DNA of 64,000 nucleotides from contig JADLDO010000023.1 in assembly GCA_020846635.1 (NCBI GenBank), positions 310,001 to 374,000 of the forward strand. Reading direction: 5' to 3'. Shown in pieces: positions 1 to 8,869 of this stretch. Within the stretch, counting starts at the first letter, position 1; every line of letters starts with the position of its first letter. Below the pieces are notes generated by a model, which was not told the DNA's origin, did not search any database, and was given only the letters and a program-made list of their open reading frames with translations. The stretch is from Caldilineaceae bacterium (GTDB taxonomy: Bacteria > Chloroflexota > Anaerolineae > Caldilineales > Caldilineaceae). A program made the position numbers and the translations under genes.

Positions 1-75
1 CGACACCCAACCCTTTGTCGGCGCGATGTGCGTATGGAGGATTGGTGTTTGGATGGGCGCAGACTGTACACTCAT
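1..75 (-). CDS. ABC-2 type polysaccharide export permease, N-terminus only (partial)
   Basis: Only the first 25 codons are in the window; the gene runs off the left edge. The ATG lies in an ATGA overlap with the stop of the upstream acyltransferase gene and has a GAGGAGAAGG-type ribosome binding site. The residues end in P-T-K-G-W-V-S. As I recall the family, a similar TKGW segment just precedes the first membrane helices of polysaccharide/polyol-phosphate ABC export permeases. Its place after a sugar transferase and an acyltransferase gene fits export of a surface polysaccharide. The start is well supported; the family call rests on a very short stretch. Confidence 0.5.
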   Translation of the reverse strand, partial: MSVQSAPIQTPILHTHIAPTKGWVS

Positions 76-968
76 AGGCCTTCTCCTCGTCTCTCTTGAC
101 TCAGTGCGGCGATGTTTGAATTCATGTTTGAAGTCATGTCGGGAAGCCCCATCAGGGCTGGACTCGGTGTCTCTTCATGGCGCTGGCGTATGACGCGCGC
201 CGGTACGCCCACAGCTAGGCTGTTAGGCGGCACATCTTTGGTCACAACCGCGCCCGCGCCCACGATTGCGCCTTTGCCGATGACGACACCATCCATGACA
301 CAGACCTGTGCCCCCAGCCAGACATCATCCTCAATCACGATGTCGCCGCGGCTGGTCAAGGGTTGTTCGCGCATGGGCAGGTGCGGGTCGGCGTGACCAT
401 GTTGGTAGGGCATAAAGACGCAGCGCGTGGCGATCATGCAGTTGGTGCCAATCGTGATATTGCTGATGAATGGATTCAGCACACAGCCCGCTTGCAGATA
501 GGTATTGGCCCCAATCCGCAACGTGCCGCTGCCGTTGCCAAGCTCGATGATGGACCAGCGATAGAGATGGACATTTCTCTCCAGATGGATCGTCCCCTGT
601 GCCTGCGGGTGGGCATAGATGGTGACAAAGTCGTCGATGAAGCACTTCGGCCCAAGCTGCAAGTTGGCGCAACTGACCTGTGCCAGCGGCGAGATATAGG
701 GACGGTCGCCGAGATAGCGTAACAAGAGCCGCTTGTCCTTGTAGGGCCCAAGGGGGAGTTCAGCCAGGCGCAGGCAAAGCGGCGCAACGGTTGAGAGCTG
801 CACCATAGAGCGCACCCACGTTCGCACCATCATCTCGCGCAGGGTCTTGGCGATTGGCTGACGTCGCGCAGTCAAGCTCTGCTTGAGGGAGCGCGCACGC
901 TCGTTCGTGCCGCTGCTGCCCCGCTGGCTGTCACCCTGTTGGATCGGGTGCGCGTTGGACTGGCTCAC
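72..968 (-). CDS. Hexapeptide-repeat (left-handed beta-helix) acyltransferase
   Basis: A 298-residue protein whose middle (about residues 90-255) carries repeating hexapeptides such as IGTNCM, IEDDVWLGAQ, VIGKGAIVGAGAVV and the closing LAVGVPARVI. This is the signature of LbH O-acetyltransferases of the maltose/colanic acid (WcaF-like) group. Such enzymes transfer acetyl groups from acetyl-CoA onto sugars. The N-terminal 70 residues are basic and Ser/Arg-rich with no recognised domain. The gene follows the sugar-transferase gene at once (969/968) and overlaps the next gene by ATGA, so the three are probably one exopolysaccharide operon. The substrate cannot be told from the sequence. Confidence 0.85.
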   Translation of the reverse strand: MSQSNAHPIQQGDSQRGSSGTNERARSLKQSLTARRQPIAKTLREMMVRTWVRSMVQLSTVAPLCLRLAELPLGPYKDKRLLLRYLGDRPYISPLAQVSCANLQLGPKCFIDDFVTIYAHPQAQGTIHLERNVHLYRWSIIELGNGSGTLRIGANTYLQAGCVLNPFISNITIGTNCMIATRCVFMPYQHGHADPHLPMREQPLTSRGDIVIEDDVWLGAQVCVMDGVVIGKGAIVGAGAVVTKDVPPNSLAVGVPARVIRQRHEETPSPALMGLPDMTSNMNSNIAALSQERRGEGL

Positions 969-1643
969 CTATTTGGCTCCCTTGCGCTGCACCACAGAGG
1001 CTACCGTCCACCAAAGAATCTTCAGATCGAGCGCCAGGCTTTGCCGCTCGATGTAACGAAGGTCATACCAGATGATCTCATTGAAGGGGATGCCGCTGCG
1101 CCCGCATACCTGGGCCAGCCCCGTGATACCGGGGAGAACCTCCAGCCTTTCCTTGTGCCACCCCTGATACTCCTCGACTTCCCAAACGACGTTGGGGCGC
1201 GGGCCGACAATGCTCATCTCGCCCTTGAGCACGTTGATAACCTGGGGCAGCTCGTCCAGACTGGTAGCGCGCAGGAAGCGACCGACTTTTGTCACTTGGT
1301 TTGCGTCAAACGGTTTGAAAACGCCCGTTTCTGAGGTCGCCGGCGTTTGCCCGTTAATAAACGCTTTCATATAGGCGCGGTGCGAGTCCCTGGCAATGTT
1401 GTGATACATGGTTCGGAACTTGTACATCTTGAAGATGCGCCCGCCCTTGCCGATGCGATCATGGACATAGAGGACCGGCCCCTGGGACTCAAGCCGGATG
1501 AGCGCCATGATAATGAGCGTGAGCGGCCCACACATAACAAGCGCCATCAGGCAAAGCGTCAGATCGAACAGGCGCTTGAGCCTTCGATAGCCAGAGCGAT
1601 AGAGCCTGACAGTGGGACGTTCCATCATAATCCAAGTAGACAT
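969..1643 (-). CDS. Initiating sugar-1-phosphate transferase (bacterial sugar transferase family)
   Basis: A 224-residue protein with one hydrophobic segment (about residues 24-48) followed by the conserved catalytic core: [11 protein letters not shown], then [25 protein letters not shown] and a C-terminal [17 protein letters not shown]. This is the PF02397 family, which moves a sugar phosphate from a UDP-sugar to undecaprenyl phosphate to start an exopolysaccharide or O-unit chain at the inner membrane face. It lacks the four-helix N-terminal region of full WbaP/WcaJ proteins, so it is the short monotopic PglC-like form. It abuts the acyltransferase gene. Confidence 0.92.
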   Translation of the reverse strand: MSTWIMMERPTVRLYRSGYRRLKRLFDLTLCLMALVMCGPLTLIIMALIRLESQGPVLYVHDRIGKGGRIFKMYKFRTMYHNIARDSHRAYMKAFINGQTPATSETGVFKPFDANQVTKVGRFLRATSLDELPQVINVLKGEMSIVGPRPNVVWEVEEYQGWHKERLEVLPGITGLAQVCGRSGIPFNEIIWYDLRYIERQSLALDLKILWWTVASVVQRKGAK

Positions 1644-1806
1644 TGTTTTTCTCCTGCGTTCTAACGTACTCTGCTCAAGGCGATCTGCCCTAGGGCATGG
1701 AACTGTAGAGCGATCCAGAAATCAAGAGTGCGTCGAGATTGGAAGCCACGACTCCAAAAGGCAAAGTACCCTTTAGGAGTGGGGCAAGATCATCTAAACC
1801 ACACAG

Positions 1807-2685
1807 TTACAGCTCTACTTGCTGTTCCACAGAGGAAGGCTCTATTGGGAACAGCATTTGACGAGGGTCTGTTGGGTGTTGCGATGTGCGCGCTTGTTTC
1901 ACCTTTTGCTCAGCCAGATCGACCAGGGCCTCAAAGGTCGTTGCCTCGGTTGAAAGCGAGGCGATACCTGAGTAGATGGTTAGGCCCAGGTTCGTGGCGG
2001 CGAGTACGCCGATGGATTGGAGCAGCTCCGAGGCTTCCTCCGCCGTGGTTTCGGGCATCGCCGCAATAAAGCAGTTGTCGCGCAGCGCAAACGTGTGAAA
2101 GCGGGGAAGATTATCATCCAAAACGTGGGCCACTTTCGCCAGCATGAATTTCTTGGTCATCGAGTGGCGTATTTCATCGGCAACCTTAGGAATTTCCATC
2201 TCCATCGTTGTCTCATCCACTTCAATGACAACCAGTGACAGGGGGCGTTCATGGTGGCGAGCGCGCTGCAATTCGCGATACATGGCTGTCTGTGCATCCG
2301 AGAAGGCATTGGGCCAGGGCGAAAAGTCGGTAAAGGCCAGGGCGGAGACAGCTTTTTCAACCTCATACAGATGCACATTGATCCGATGTGCAATGACCGC
2401 GGTCAGCATAATTGCGCCCACGCGGATGACCGTCAGGAAAGGGGATCGCATCTCGTCGGCGACGCCGTTTTGTAGGATGCCGATGGTGACGAAGGCAAGC
2501 ACGAAGCCAAACATGACTAGCCGGTTGGACAGCGGCTTTGGCGCAAGCAGGACAACCGCCACGGTTGAGAGCAGGAATAGGAGGATATTGTGTTGGTAGA
2601 CCGCCGGCACCATTGCATGCTCAATCGACACCATCAGGGGCAGCCAGACGACAAGGATCAGAACCCAAAGACGAAGACCATTCAT
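1807..2685 (-). CDS. Membrane protein with degenerate GGDEF-like cytoplasmic domain
   Basis: A 292-residue protein. Residues 1-105 contain about four hydrophobic segments. The rest resembles a diguanylate-cyclase fold: a linker ending FSDAQTAMYRELQRARHHERP, a strand LSLVVIEVDE where cyclases have the metal-binding Asp, and a C-terminal GLTIYSGIASLSTEATTFEALVDLAEQ. The GGDEF signature is absent; the corresponding place reads FALRDNCFIAAM. It is therefore probably catalytically dead and may act as a sensor or scaffold. It lies downstream of the large secreted esterase gene on the same strand. The assignment to this fold is inference from pattern, not alignment. Confidence 0.6.
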   Translation of the reverse strand: MNGLRLWVLILVVWLPLMVSIEHAMVPAVYQHNILLFLLSTVAVVLLAPKPLSNRLVMFGFVLAFVTIGILQNGVADEMRSPFLTVIRVGAIMLTAVIAHRINVHLYEVEKAVSALAFTDFSPWPNAFSDAQTAMYRELQRARHHERPLSLVVIEVDETTMEMEIPKVADEIRHSMTKKFMLAKVAHVLDDNLPRFHTFALRDNCFIAAMPETTAEEASELLQSIGVLAATNLGLTIYSGIASLSTEATTFEALVDLAEQKVKQARTSQHPTDPRQMLFPIEPSSVEQQVEL

Positions 2686-2754
2686 AGAAAGTTATACCTA
2701 AGTAGAACTATGCTTCTTAGAATCTTGGTGAAGAATCTCGTTAATGTGCAGCGT

Positions 2755-5700
2755 CTAGCGCTGCGTCCACGGGACGAAAAGATGGCGCACTTCGCTCTCA
2801 TCTTCCTCAGGCAGCGGCTGCATATCCTCCGCGTCCATCTCTTCTTCGGTATAGGCGTACATCTCTGCCGGGTCTGCCGCCGCAGCCTCGACTGTGGGGC
2901 CGCCCGCAGCAGGGCCGATGTACGTGGCGCGGCGTGACTCAAAGGCATCAAAGAAATATGTGCCGCGCGTGCCGCTGTCCACGCCACCGATCGCGCCCCA
3001 ACGCACCCGATCGACCTGGCGCGTGTCGTTGTCGATGCCCGTCAACTGGCTGCGCTGGACATCATTGAGCCAGAAGGTGAGCGAACCATCGTTGGCTCCT
3101 GGTGCGGTGGCGGCTTGCCAGTCAAGTTCAAGGGAGTGGGGCGCATCGCTGAGTGCAAACCAGACGCTGTGCCGCCAGGTCGTGCCGTCGTTGAGTATCC
3201 CCGCGCGCACCTGGTAGCGCCCGTTGTAGAAGCGTAGCTGTATTTCAAAGACCGCAGGCCAGGTTCCAGCGTAACCCCGGAAAATCTCAAGTGAGTTGGC
3301 CTGTGCCATTGCCATTGCGTTGGGGTCGAAGTAGAAGCGCGCACGATAACGCCGCTCGCCATTGGGCCGGTTATCGTCCACATAAAGTGGGTTGTTATCG
3401 TCGATCTGCGCGTTCAGACCATAGCTCCCCACCAATGCCGCTGCGGGCGATGCCGCCAGGTCACCTCCATCGACAGAGCGGCTCGACCACGCGTTCAGGT
3501 TGCCTGCCTCGAAGCTGTCGGCAAAGATCAGGTCATCTTCCACGATGGCGCTGTAGAGAGCGGTATAGGTTTGATCGTCCGTAGGAACCGTGATGTTGTG
3601 GATGGCAGCGCCGCCATCCGACCACGAAACCCACACATAGGTGACACCCCCTATCGTTTGTGGCGACACAACGCCCAACGTGCGTTGTTGGCCCTCTCCA
3701 GCTTGCACAGCATGGGGCGCTGTCACAGCTTGCCCATCCAACGTGACCTGTAGGCCCGGTGGGTTGGTGGCAAGCGTGATCGTTGAATTCGCCGCGGGGG
3801 TAGCTGTAGGCGCTGCGGTTGGTGCCGGTGTAGAGGCCGGTGTAGGTGTCGGTGCAGGGGTCGATGTGATGATCGGTGTCGCTGTGGCTGTGGGCGCGCC
3901 GTTGAGAGTAACGGCAGCAGTCCCGGTTGCGTTCCCCACTTGTGCTACGATCTGCGCTGCGCCATCATTGGCAGCAAGCGTAAGAGCAACGGTCGCCTCG
4001 CCATTGGCCGTCGCGACGGTGTGGCTCGTGCCGTTGTTTGGAAAGCGTCCTGCGCTGGTGGTCAAGAGTACCTGCGTGCCGTCGGGGGCGGGCTGCTGTA
4101 GTTTGTCTCGTACAAGTACGGTAATGGACGACACAACCGGCTGCCCGGCGGGTCGTGTGGACGGATTGGTGGAAACGTTCACCTCAAGCGCCGAGATCGT
4201 GAGCGCAAAGTCGCCGGTTGAACTCAGCGGCACATCCAAATAGCCCGTGGTGTAGTCGACAATCTGGCCAGCGACGCCCTCCTCTTTGACGAGGTAGGTT
4301 GCTGCTGGGAGACCGACCCCAGGGTGCGGGATGATCTCTGTCATAGGGGTTGTACCCAGGTTGAAGCTTAGAACAAGCGGGGTTGCCGCCGAGATCGATG
4401 CGTTGACCGTCTGGTTCGCCAAATCGGCATTGGCATCGATGTAGGCCCATTGGTTGCTGCCCACAGAGCCGACTTTCAGCCAGTAGAAAACCTGTGATTG
4501 CGAGAAGGCCGCCTTGAGGGTTGTGGGGCGGCTGTTGCGCGTGAATTGGCCTAAATAGTCAAGCACCGCATTGGGATCGTTGAGCAAACAGTGATGGTAC
4601 GGCCCTGGTTCGCCGCTGCGCTGATCGTCGCAGGTTGGCCCCACGACGGTATCTTCCGCAAGGCCCGCTGCATGATCCGGGCTGTAGCTGTTTACGGCGC
4701 TCAACAGATTGCGCGAGTGGCTTACGGGAACCAACACATCGTCTACACTGTGCGTCATCGCAATGGGCACATGCAGGAGGTTGCGCGCATAATTCAGCCC
4801 TGAACGCTGCTGGTAGCAGAACGGATTCTGGGCAGGCGTGCGCGGGGTCGGTGTGCCATTGATCAGGAGGTAGCACTCACGTTCCATCCACTGCTTTTGA
4901 TAGGTCTGTAGATAGCCTTGTTGAATGATACTCACTGTCTGTTGGTGCCATTGCGTCCAGTCACTTGGCCCTTTGTTAAAGAAAGCCGCCGCGAATAAGC
5001 TGGCAAATTTGCCGACTGTGACCTCGCCTACGTGTGACCCCATCGACGATCCATAGAGGTAAATCCTATTGGGATCGATGTTGTAGTTGTCAAAGACGTA
5101 CTTCAGTGTGTCCAGCACATCATATTGGCTTTGCAGCGAGGCATAGGCGTATTGGCCTGGCGGATTGGGCACAGGAACGCTGCCACCGGGCCAAGCGCCA
5201 TGCAACTGGGGAGAGGCGTAGAACCATCCGCGGCTGTCTGCTGCCGTGTGGAAACCCTGATTCTCCCCATAAAACATATCGCTGCTGCGCGGGTGGACAA
5301 CAAGGATGAGCGGCTGCGGCGTCGAGCCATCATATCCAGATGGAACCTGGAGCCGCGCTTCCTGCGCTGAACCATCGTAGCTGCTGGCAAAGCCAAAGGT
5401 GGTGGGAGCCGCAGTCGTGACGGCTGTTTGAGCAACATCGGGCGCGAGCGGCGCACCGGCGGGTGTCAGGCGGCCCTGAACTTCGAGCCGGATGGAACTG
5501 GCGCTCCAGCGATCGTTTGCCAGCGCATCGGAAGTCAGCTCGATGGTGTTACTCCCTTGCACAACAATATGAGGAGGAACGTCCAAGTAGAAAACCTCAC
5601 CTTCCGCACAGAACTGACCCTCCGCAAAGAGGGGGGAAACCGCTACGGCGTGGCCGTTTAGTTTGATTGTATGCCCTGCCTCTGCGCCGGAGACGGTGAG

Positions 5701-5973
5701 GATGAGCCGCGCCTGTTCAGCTTCACCATTCCAACGAAGATCAACTGTGCCGACATTTGGCACGTCACTTGTTGTGTCATCGCCTGTTGCATCACCACTT
5801 GTTGGGCCGGCAGCAAGACAGCCCAATCCGTTGCTCGCAATGCCCATTGTTCCGTCAGGAATGGCCTGCTGAGGGGTCGCAGCGCCCGTGTCCTTGCTTA
5901 ACGTAATGACGAAGCCGAAACAAATGCAAAAAGTCAAAGCGAGGCGCGAGGCCGCGCAAATCAATCGTCTCAT
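2755..5973 (-). CDS. Large secreted multidomain esterase/hydrolase-like protein
   Basis: A 1072-residue protein with an N-terminal signal peptide (residues 1-32). A beta-rich region (about 70-165) precedes an alpha/beta-hydrolase domain (about 190-475) of the PHB-depolymerase/feruloyl-esterase kind, with nucleophile motif GSSMG (Ser310), a likely acid at Asp411 or 412, and His near 460. Next come an invasin-like Ig domain (about 605-695), a Thr/Pro/Ala linker (about 697-735), a short beta domain, and a C-terminal beta-sandwich (about 805-1020) resembling laminin-G/polysaccharide-lyase modules. It is probably extracellular. The C-terminus HLFVPWTQR resembles those of other secreted proteins here. 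The substrate is unknown. Confidence 0.75.
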   Translation of the reverse strand: MRRLICAASRLALTFCICFGFVITLSKDTGAATPQQAIPDGTMGIASNGLGCLAAGPTSGDATGDDTTSDVPNVGTVDLRWNGEAEQARLILTVSGAEAGHTIKLNGHAVAVSPLFAEGQFCAEGEVFYLDVPPHIVVQGSNTIELTSDALANDRWSASSIRLEVQGRLTPAGAPLAPDVAQTAVTTAAPTTFGFASSYDGSAQEARLQVPSGYDGSTPQPLILVVHPRSSDMFYGENQGFHTAADSRGWFYASPQLHGAWPGGSVPVPNPPGQYAYASLQSQYDVLDTLKYVFDNYNIDPNRIYLYGSSMGSHVGEVTVGKFASLFAAAFFNKGPSDWTQWHQQTVSIIQQGYLQTYQKQWMERECYLLINGTPTPRTPAQNPFCYQQRSGLNYARNLLHVPIAMTHSVDDVLVPVSHSRNLLSAVNSYSPDHAAGLAEDTVVGPTCDDQRSGEPGPYHHCLLNDPNAVLDYLGQFTRNSRPTTLKAAFSQSQVFYWLKVGSVGSNQWAYIDANADLANQTVNASISAATPLVLSFNLGTTPMTEIIPHPGVGLPAATYLVKEEGVAGQIVDYTTGYLDVPLSSTGDFALTISALEVNVSTNPSTRPAGQPVVSSITVLVRDKLQQPAPDGTQVLLTTSAGRFPNNGTSHTVATANGEATVALTLAANDGAAQIVAQVGNATGTAAVTLNGAPTATATPIITSTPAPTPTPASTPAPTAAPTATPAANSTITLATNPPGLQVTLDGQAVTAPHAVQAGEGQQRTLGVVSPQTIGGVTYVWVSWSDGGAAIHNITVPTDDQTYTALYSAIVEDDLIFADSFEAGNLNAWSSRSVDGGDLAASPAAALVGSYGLNAQIDDNNPLYVDDNRPNGERRYRARFYFDPNAMAMAQANSLEIFRGYAGTWPAVFEIQLRFYNGRYQVRAGILNDGTTWRHSVWFALSDAPHSLELDWQAATAPGANDGSLTFWLNDVQRSQLTGIDNDTRQVDRVRWGAIGGVDSGTRGTYFFDAFESRRATYIGPAAGGPTVEAAAADPAEMYAYTEEEMDAEDMQPLPEEDESEVRHLFVPWTQR

Positions 5974-6508
5974 AGTGATTGATAGATTAGCATCTCGCGG
6001 TCATGCTTCCGGTTACAACGTGGGTTACGGAGTAGTTACAGATAGAGGGCGCAAGTTATGAATCTAGGGGCCTTCGACACCAGCGCCGAAGGAGAAAGAA
6101 GGGCGAGTCTACACGGTGGGCAGAAGATTGAAGGATCAGATGAGGTTAGAAAATTGATTCGCAATTTAAGAGCAACATTGCAACAACATTCGTAATGGGA
6201 TACCAACAAAACGATGGGCACGCGATACCGGCGACGCGCAGAGGCCAAAGTTACTTGCCCGTGAAAATCTGTAACTCATTCCTATCAACAGTAACCCAAT
6301 ATAACTCGCCCCGTAACCCTCTTCATTACCTTTAGCTGCTACCATAGCCATGATCCACAACAGCTACTCCTGTAACAGTTGAAAACCGCAGGGTAAGCCG
6401 CGCCATGCGCGAGGTTTAGGGATCGCCTATAGACGGCTCACTTGTAGCCTGCGGTGTTTGGGTGTGTAAGGGAGTTTACCCACCGCTTTTCTGATTGGAG
6501 CCTTCAAT
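5974..6508. other. Intergenic region between divergent secreted-protein genes
   Basis: 535 bases without a convincing gene; short open frames here lack ribosome binding sites and homology-like patterns. It must hold the divergent promoters of the esterase (minus) and the first PT-repeat protein (plus). The only clear structure is the 71-base potential stem-loop at 6385-6455. The plus-strand gene has a GGAG ribosome binding site about 8 bases before its ATG. Confidence 0.5.
6385..6455 (+). ncRNA. Candidate structured leader before the first PT-repeat protein
   Basis: An 8-bp closing stem, ACCGCAGG (6385-6392) with CCTGCGGT (6448-6455), encloses a smaller CGCG-loop-CGCG hairpin and a GCCG/CGGC pairing. 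It ends 53 bases upstream of the ATG at 6509. I do not recognise it as a known riboswitch class. It could be a mere inverted repeat. Confidence 0.3.
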
Positions 6509-7387
6509 ATGTCACGCCCCCTGATCTTTATCTTATTTGTCATTGTCATCTTTGCGAGCCTGACCACCATCATCACAACGCCCGAATCTACACTCATTGC
6601 CCAACCAGTTTCTACCGGACTGAATCTTCCATTCGAACCTGATTTCCCGCTTTGTGAGGAGGGAACGCAGTCGGTATTGCAGTTTGGCTCCGGCGTGTTA
6701 ATGCGCCCGGTATCAAGCAATCCAGAGGGGAATCTCGAAGCCGGCTATAGCTTCAATCTGCCTGCCGGAGTCGGGCCGCAGGGCCAGGTGTTGGTCTGGC
6801 AGGGTGAAGGACACTTGTGGGACAGTGGATGTACTCCTGGTCTGGGTAACGATGGTGGCAGAGATAACTGCGACCAAAACCAGTTGCTTGAGATCATTAC
6901 ATTCACCGTCAACGCGGACGCAATCGGCCAGTTTGTGGATCACGCGCCGGAGACGGACCAAAGTTATCTCTATACGTTTCCTGTCAGCAGCCTTGTCGAG
7001 GGCAGCAACCTGCTTGGCCTGCACCATCTCAACCAGGGTGGCCCAGGCGAGGCTAACAGCGTCTATTACAAAGGGGTTGTCTGCGCTGTTGCAGCCAATA
7101 CCCCCACTGCGACGGTGACGGATACCCCCACCGAAACACCAACCAGCACAAATACGCCGACACCAACGGCCACAGGTACGCTCCCGGCAACTGCGACAAA
7201 CACGCCGACGCCGACACCAACGGCCACATCGACAGCAACCGCTACGCCGACAGCAACAGCGATACCGACTGACGACAGCGGCCCGACCGCTTTAGACCCT
7301 GTCGATCAACCGGGCGCACCTGATCTGCCGGGCCAATTATGTTCGAATGATAATTGCCAATTCTTGCCTCTCATTCGCGAACGATAG
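6509..7387 (+). CDS. Secreted protein with Thr/Pro-repeat linker (paralogue 1 of tandem pair)
   Basis: 292 residues: an N-terminal signal or anchor (residues 1-32), a globular domain (about 35-200, including ENPEG-like, QVLVWQGEGH and LLEIITFTVNADAIGQFVDH stretches and four scattered Cys), a low-complexity T/P/A linker (about 203-258), and a conserved tail with a Cys pair ending CQFLPLIRER. It is a close paralogue of the product at 7842-8708, so the pair arose by tandem duplication. I do not recognise the globular domain. The architecture suggests a surface or exported protein. The start is supported by GGAG before ATG; a terminator follows at 7424. Confidence 0.8.
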   Translation: MSRPLIFILFVIVIFASLTTIITTPESTLIAQPVSTGLNLPFEPDFPLCEEGTQSVLQFGSGVLMRPVSSNPEGNLEAGYSFNLPAGVGPQGQVLVWQGEGHLWDSGCTPGLGNDGGRDNCDQNQLLEIITFTVNADAIGQFVDHAPETDQSYLYTFPVSSLVEGSNLLGLHHLNQGGPGEANSVYYKGVVCAVAANTPTATVTDTPTETPTSTNTPTPTATGTLPATATNTPTPTPTATSTATATPTATAIPTDDSGPTALDPVDQPGAPDLPGQLCSNDNCQFLPLIRER

Positions 7388-7423
7388 CGCGAACGAGAAC
7401 GATACGAGGTCGCGCAAGCAGGA

Positions 7424-7457
7424 GGGCATCTCTATCACTTCGCAGAGATGCCCTTTG
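7424..7457 (+). terminator. Rho-independent terminator after paralogue 1
   Basis: GGGCATCTCT (7424-7433) pairs with AGAGATGCCC (7444-7453) around a 10-base loop and is followed by TTT. It lies 37 bases after the stop codon at 7387. Confidence 0.7.
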
Positions 7458-7696
7458 CCGCTCTATTGGGTCGACGCCATCATGCACATATATCGTTGAA
7501 GAGCGACTATGCACACTGCACCATCCATTTCTCACCTGCATCTGACACCTTCACAATCAGCAATTTCACAACTTCACAATTCAGAACTTCACAATGGCGC
7601 GTGTTTCGCACCGGCTCTCTTTTGCGCCGGGGTGTCCCTTATGCAAGAGAAAGGCCTAGGTCAACAGCAACCTAGCGCATAGCCTGGTCCGCTGAT

Positions 7697-7746
7697 CAGC
7701 GCATGAGATGAATGGAAGTGTTTGTCTCCATTCATCTCATGCGCTG
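7697..7746. repeat. Perfect 20-bp inverted repeat with 10-base loop
   Basis: CAGCGCATGAGATGAATGGA (7697-7716) is an exact reverse complement of 7727-7746, separated by agtgtttgtc. It sits about 95 bases upstream of the start of the second PT-repeat gene and about 240 bases after the terminator of the first. Without a U-tract it is not a standard terminator; it may be a regulatory hairpin, a protein-binding palindrome or a remnant of a mobile sequence. The rest of the 7458-7841 gap shows no gene. Confidence 0.8.
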
Positions 7747-7841
7747 GCTTCGTTTAAATGATTGCAGAACCATTTGAAGGCCCCCGGTGCGTTCTTTGTG
7801 CCGAAGTTCTCAACCACCCACCACCTATTAGGAGGTATTTG

Positions 7842-8708
7842 ATGTTTCGTCGTTTCATCGCTCCCTTGCTTATCGGACTTATCTTTATCGCTTTGTTAGG
7901 CATCGTCTTTGCGCCAGAGACCAGCCTCATCGCGCAGGCGCCTGCGAATGAGCCGGATTTTCCGCTCTGTTCGGCGGGTTTAACACAAGTGCTGGCGTTC
8001 GGCCCCGGCGAGTTACTGCGCCCGGTTCAAAGCAACCCAGAAGGAAATCTCGAAGACAACTTTAGCTTCAATGTGCCTGCCGGTGCGGGGCCACAAGGGG
8101 AAGTATTGGTCTGGCAGGGGGAAGGGCACCATTGGGATCAGGGATGTAATATCGGCCCCGGCAACGACAATGGCGCACCGCGCTGCGATTCAGATCAGTT
8201 GCTTGAGATTATCACTTTCACCGTCAACGGTGACGCAATCGGCCAATTTGTGGATCACACGCCGGATACCGACAACAACTATCTCTATACATTTACTGTC
8301 AACAGTCTGGTCGAAGGTACCAATGACCTGGGCCTGCACCACCTAAACGAAGGCACCGGGGCCAACAGCGTCTTTTACAAGGGCGTTGTCTGTGCTGTCG
8401 TGGCGGACACACCCACGCCAACACCGACCAACACAAATACACCGACACCAACGGCTACCTCGCCATCGGATCCGACTTCAACACCGACATCAACACCCAC
8501 GGCAACTGCCACTTCGCCGTCAGATGCGACCCCGACACCTACGTCAACCGCTACATCTACGCCGACAGCAACCGCAACGCCGACACCCACGGACGACAGC
8601 GGCCCGACAAACCTAGACCCCGTGGATCAGCCGGGCGCACCTGATCAGCCCGGCCAATTCTGCTCGAACGGCCACTGTCAATTCTTGCCTTTTGTGCTTG
8701 AAAGATAA
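7842..8708 (+). CDS. Secreted protein with Thr/Pro-repeat linker (paralogue 2 of tandem pair)
   Basis: 288 residues, same architecture as its upstream neighbour: signal peptide (1-33), globular domain sharing LLEIITFTVNGDAIGQFVDH and NSVFYKGVVCAV with the first copy, a longer TPTATSPSD-type linker, and a tail ending CQFLPFVLER. I start it at 7842 because AGGAGGT lies six bases before that ATG; the in-frame upstream ATG at 7758 has no such site and would put 28 non-signal residues ahead of the signal peptide. The linker is richer in SPSD units than the first copy, so the repeats are evolving by slippage. Function unknown. Confidence 0.8.
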   Translation: MFRRFIAPLLIGLIFIALLGIVFAPETSLIAQAPANEPDFPLCSAGLTQVLAFGPGELLRPVQSNPEGNLEDNFSFNVPAGAGPQGEVLVWQGEGHHWDQGCNIGPGNDNGAPRCDSDQLLEIITFTVNGDAIGQFVDHTPDTDNNYLYTFTVNSLVEGTNDLGLHHLNEGTGANSVFYKGVVCAVVADTPTPTPTNTNTPTPTATSPSDPTSTPTSTPTATATSPSDATPTPTSTATSTPTATATPTPTDDSGPTNLDPVDQPGAPDQPGQFCSNGHCQFLPFVLER

Positions 8709-8772
8709 GGGGAGAGTAGACAGGAGGGATACAACGCCGCCGCTCTGCCTGGGCAGGCATACGGTCTGACCT

Positions 8773-8817
8773 AAACCAACAGCCCCGTCTCTACGTGAGG
8801 CAGGGCTGTTGGTTTTC
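8773..8817 (+). terminator. Rho-independent terminator after paralogue 2
   Basis: AAACCAACAGCCC (8773-8785) pairs with GGGCTGTTGGTTT (8803-8815) and runs into TTTTC. The stem also folds on the minus strand, so it could stop transcripts of the convergent receiver gene too. Confidence 0.75.
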
Positions 8818-8869
8818 ATGGATAAAGATGAGCCAATATAGCAACTCGAATACAGTACGCTTGAAATTT

